DNA from: an uncultured Flavobacteriales bacterium
GTDB lineage: Bacteria > Bacteroidota > Bacteroidia > Flavobacteriales_D > Sanyastnellaceae
Assembly: GCA_937967465.1 (NCBI GenBank)
Contig: CALBSW010000133.1
Coordinates: forward strand, 1 to 17,025
Reading direction: 5' to 3'
Length of the DNA: 17,025 bases
Position 1 is the stretch's first letter. Each line of letters opens with the position of its first letter. Shown here in pieces: positions 15,801 through 17,025 of the stretch. Under the pieces are notes generated by a model. It was not told the origin of the DNA. It worked only from the letters and a program-made list of their open reading frames with translations, and did no database searches. Position numbers and translations under genes: made by a program.

Positions 15801-16218
15801 CCATCTGGGATGCAGTGACCTGCACATCTCCTTCGGCTGCAAAGCGGCGTGCCGTCTCCTTCAGCAAGGCGAACCCTTCGGGCATCACCTCCTCCAGCAC
15901 ATCCTCGAGACCTGCATCAATGTCCTTTTCCAAGGCGTCAATCTGCTCGTACAATGCCTCTTTGGCTTCAAACGCCATCGCTGGATTGGAGTCCACCTGC
16001 ACCCGCAATTCCTTGGATTGGTTGACCAGCCCCTCCACGTGGGCCACAATCCGCGACCTCAGTTCGGCGCTGCGCTGGCGAAGTCCGTCTGCTGAAAGCT
16101 GGGACATCTCCGACTCAAACGCATGGATCGCGTCGATGGCCGGCTGGATGGCCTGGACATCCGTTGCGGCCTTGTCACCGACGAGGCGCTTGACGAGTTT
16201 GTTGAAGGCTCCAATCAT
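12847..16218 (-). CDS. secA: Preprotein translocase ATPase SecA
   Basis: Motor that drives unfolded preproteins through SecYEG, moving between cytosol and inner membrane. At 1123 aa it is longer than E. coli SecA (901 aa), as is usual in Bacteroidota. Walker A is MQTGEGKT (195-202), the DEAD-type Walker B box is DEVDSVLIDEARTP (from 303), and second-nucleotide-domain motifs are NMAGRGTDI (694-702) and RQLRGRSGRQGD (729-740). The C-terminal SEC-C zinc motif CPCGSGKKYKKCH has ligands Cys1109, Cys1111, Cys1120 and His1121; it binds SecB or ribosomes in known SecA. An Ala/Gly/Pro-rich linker (about 1066-1092, including five consecutive Pro) precedes it. ATG 16218 fits the conserved N-terminus. 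An exact -7 element lies 61 nt upstream. As the general exporter it would serve the signal-peptide proteins in this window. Confidence 0.98.
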   Translation of the reverse strand: MIGAFNKLVKRLVGDKAATDVQAIQPAIDAIHAFESEMSQLSADGLRQRSAELRSRIVAHVEGLVNQSKELRVQVDSNPAMAFEAKEALYEQIDALEKDIDAGLEDVLEEVMPEGFALLKETARRFAAEGDVQVTASQMDRDLAASRDFVRIEGDQALWAREWNAAGSKVEWNMVHYDVQLIGGVALHRGKVAEMQTGEGKTLVATLPVFLNALTGRGVHLVTVNDYLARRDCEWMGPIFQFHGLSVDCIDRHQPNSEQRREAYRCDIVYGTNNEFGFDYLRDNMAMRPDQLVQRKHHYAIVDEVDSVLIDEARTPLIISGPTPKGDEHEFEQLKPKVVQLVKKQREAVNGFITEAKKKLGDSDSDKETVRTGGLALFRAYRGLPKTKSLIKFLSEEGIRQQLLKTEGYYLQDNKRAMPEADEELYFVIDEKQNQVELTEKGIAMLTANMEDDHFFTMPDVPGTLVAIDGSEDSDAVKQEKREALFREQGIKSARLHTMNQLLKSYALFEKDVDYVVMDNKVKIVDEQTGRIMEGRRYSDGLHQAIEAKEGVRIEAATQTYATVTLQNYFRMYHKLSGMTGTAETEAQELWDIYKLDVMSIPTNRPIARKDEDDLVFKTKREKFNAVIDDVVKLRDAGRPVLVGTTTVEVSELLSRMLDIRKIEHQVLNAKRHQAEAEVVARAGQPGAVTIATNMAGRGTDIKLSDEVKASGGLAIIGTERHDSRRVDRQLRGRSGRQGDPGSSQFYVSLEDDLMRLFQSERVSKMMDRMGHQEGEVIQHSMITKSIERAQRKVEENNFGVRKRLLEYDDVMNSQREVIYRRRRNALHGERLKFDISGMFYELSDQLVGEFAPSKDFDNLRIRTLAELGVDPPFTSSEFGGNALDEQVQSLHATAEQHYRDRMASLATHAHPVIQRVYEDDSNQFVNIAVPFTDGRRNMQVLANIQDAVDTSGTSLVDELEKSVVLGVLDQLWKEHLRNMDDLRSNVQHARFEQKDPLLIYKFESYELFKHMVQKMNQDVASFLLKCQLPSQPDQVRRAPGARPTQQPRVQTSKQGVQNLNEQRMAAARAQAGAAAAGGGGAGAPGVPPPPPKAEPVRVEKKTLPNEPCPCGSGKKYKKCHGI

Positions 16219-16279
16219 GGGTGCGGTCAGCTTCCAATCGGATCGTGGGCAACGTGCTCACGACCGGCAGAAGCAGGGT

Positions 16280-16287
16280 CAAAATTA
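16280..16287 (-). promoter_or_regulatory. -7 promoter element upstream of secA
   Basis: The minus strand reads TAATTTTG, an exact TAnnTTTG match identical to the hemL element. It ends 61 nt before the secA ATG, leaving a leader of about 55-60 nt. The nearest upstream TTG (16316-16314) is spaced 26 nt, outside the usual range. Confidence 0.55.
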
Positions 16288-16521
16288 AGGGTGAACCCCC
16301 GGCCACTCCGAGCCAAAAGTTGACATTCTTCACGGCTTTGCAAGCACATCTCCTCACCGAAATTCCGCCCCGCATCTGCCCCATTTCGCACCCTGCCATT
16401 CATCCCCCCCAAACGAACACCCAAAACCCTCATCAACAATCCAACGCGCTCATAACCTGAGGTTTAAATCCGTAATTCACGGCCGTGTTGACAAAAGAAC
16501 CGGCTCGCTGAGCCTTTCAGA

Positions 16522-16552
16522 TTGCCAGACCGAAACCCTCAACGGAGATTTG
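16522..16552 (+). promoter_or_regulatory. Candidate promoter for nrdB
   Basis: TTG at 16522-16524 is followed after 20 nt by GAGATTTG at 16545-16552, one mismatch from TAnnTTTG. The spacing fits the Bacteroidota -33/-7 arrangement. It would give a leader of about 60-65 nt before the ATG at 16620. Confidence 0.35.
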
Positions 16553-16619
16553 AAGTCCGCCCTTTGGAAACCGATTCTCGAGGGATTTCAAGAGTTCAGA
16601 ATCACACACCGCCACCACC

Positions 16620-17025
16620 ATGATCGACGAGCAGAACGGCACCGCCCAGGACCCCATTGAAAACACCACCGCTGACCAAATGGACGGCCAAATGGCCATC
16701 GATGCCGTGCTGCCCGAAAACACCACGGTGACCGAACCCATCCTGGAGGACAACCCGAACCGCTTCGTCCTGTTCCCCATCCAGCACGATGACATCTGGG
16801 CCTTCTACAAGAAGTCCGAAGCCAGCTTCTGGACGGCGGAAGAAATTGACCTGCAAGCCGACTTGGTCGACTGGTCCGAAAAGCTCAACGACAACGAGCG
16901 CTACTTCATCAAGCACATCTTGGCCTTTTTCGCGGCGTCCGACGGCATCGTGAACGAGAACCTGGCGGAAAACTTCGTGGCGGAGGTGCAGTACACGGAA
17001 GCCAAGTTCTTCTACGGTTTCCAGA
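16620..17025 (+). CDS. nrdB: Ribonucleotide reductase class Ia, small (R2) subunit, N-terminal part
   Basis: Small subunit that houses the di-iron/tyrosyl-radical cofactor used by the large subunit to make deoxyribonucleotides in the cytosol. The 135 complete codons before the right edge include NRFVLFPIQHDDIWAFYKK, ASFWTAEEIDL and AEVQYTEAKFFYGFQ, all characteristic of R2. Asp77 in AEEIDL is the expected first iron ligand; the following ExxH ligand pair and the radical Tyr lie beyond the edge. The first 45 residues are an Asp/Glu/Thr-rich extension with no recognised domain. ATG 16620 is the only plausible start: no in-frame start codon lies immediately upstream. It is divergent from secA. 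nrdA is not in the window. Confidence 0.95.
   Translation, partial: MIDEQNGTAQDPIENTTADQMDGQMAIDAVLPENTTVTEPILEDNPNRFVLFPIQHDDIWAFYKKSEASFWTAEEIDLQADLVDWSEKLNDNERYFIKHILAFFAASDGIVNENLAENFVAEVQYTEAKFFYGFQ

Larger units (their letters stand above)
16219..16619. other. Non-coding divergent region between secA and nrdB
   Basis: 401 nt, visibly less GC-rich than its flanks, with no convincing reading frame. It contains the secA -7 element (16280-16287, minus) and a candidate nrdB promoter (16522-16552, plus). It also holds a run of seven C (16404-16410), the short palindrome AACCTGAGGTT (16454-16464), the 10-bp palindrome CACGGCCGTG (16478-16487), and a small stem GGCTC/GAGCC with a 3-nt loop (16502-16514). 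I saw no NrdR-box pair, DnaA box or recognisable riboswitch. Between 16290 and 16450 nothing else stands out. Confidence 0.6.

Noticed and set aside
12856..16095. 1079-codon open frame antisense to secA
   Set aside because: Same cause. Its sequence is dominated by Leu, Val, His and Arg from the reverse complement of SecA codons, with no motif or promoter.
16404..16410. Run of seven C as a phase-variable tract
   Set aside because: It is non-coding and not placed between promoter elements that I can recognise, and seven bases is short for phase variation.
16175..16460. Small open frames in the secA-nrdB gap
   Set aside because: They overlap the secA start or carry low-complexity Pro/Asn/His sequence, with no start context or conserved-looking segment.
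16502..16514. GGCTC/GAGCC hairpin followed by TTT upstream of nrdB as an attenuator
   Set aside because: A five-base-pair stem with three T is below what I would accept. It also lies upstream of the candidate promoter, so it may not be transcribed.

Overview
The window looks like a chromosomal segment of a GC-rich member of the Bacteroidota (Flavobacteriales-like at the closest guess). Four things point there. One protein carries a type IX secretion (T9SS) type B C-terminal sorting domain. One is an Ig-like lipoprotein of a Bacteroidota-typical kind. SecA is long and has a Zn-binding SEC-C tail. Starts lack Shine-Dalgarno sequences, and instead copies of the Bacteroidota -7 promoter element TAnnTTTG lie just upstream of several genes. 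It reads as ordinary housekeeping sequence. I see no rRNA, tRNA, CRISPR array, insertion sequence, integrase, toxin-antitoxin pair or phage gene.

Layout, left to right. The first 16 codons of a secreted or membrane protein (minus) lie at the left edge. gcvP (glycine decarboxylase, minus) follows. A short divergent promoter region with a perfect 8-bp inverted repeat separates gcvP from a UbiA-superfamily-like membrane protein (plus). That gene converges on hemL (glutamate-1-semialdehyde aminomutase, minus). Divergent from hemL runs a two-gene plus-strand unit: kynU (kynureninase), then a KtrA/TrkA-type potassium-channel regulator. The regulator overlaps by 11 nt the end of a convergent T9SS-exported protein with three Ig/PKD-like repeats. 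Next comes a tight minus-strand cluster, transcribed DUF72 protein, then msrC (free methionine-R-sulfoxide reductase), then an Ig-like lipoprotein; msrC and the lipoprotein gene share a 4-nt ATGA overlap. Divergent from it is a ComF-family phosphoribosyltransferase gene (plus), which converges on secA (minus). A 401-bp non-coding stretch separates secA from nrdB (class Ia ribonucleotide reductase small subunit, plus), which is cut by the right edge.

The genes cover one-carbon/glycine metabolism, tetrapyrrole synthesis, tryptophan catabolism or NAD supply, potassium homeostasis, oxidative-damage repair, protein export, DNA precursor supply and possibly DNA uptake. They do not form one pathway. 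The likely functional units are kynU-ktrA and DUF72-msrC-lipoprotein. I found no convincing new biological system. The points most worth following are the shared promoter grammar (including two starts only 5 nt from a -7 element), the inverted repeat between gcvP and the UbiA-like gene, the UbiA-like protein that has lost its first metal-binding motif, and the coupling of a cytosolic repair enzyme to a surface lipoprotein.
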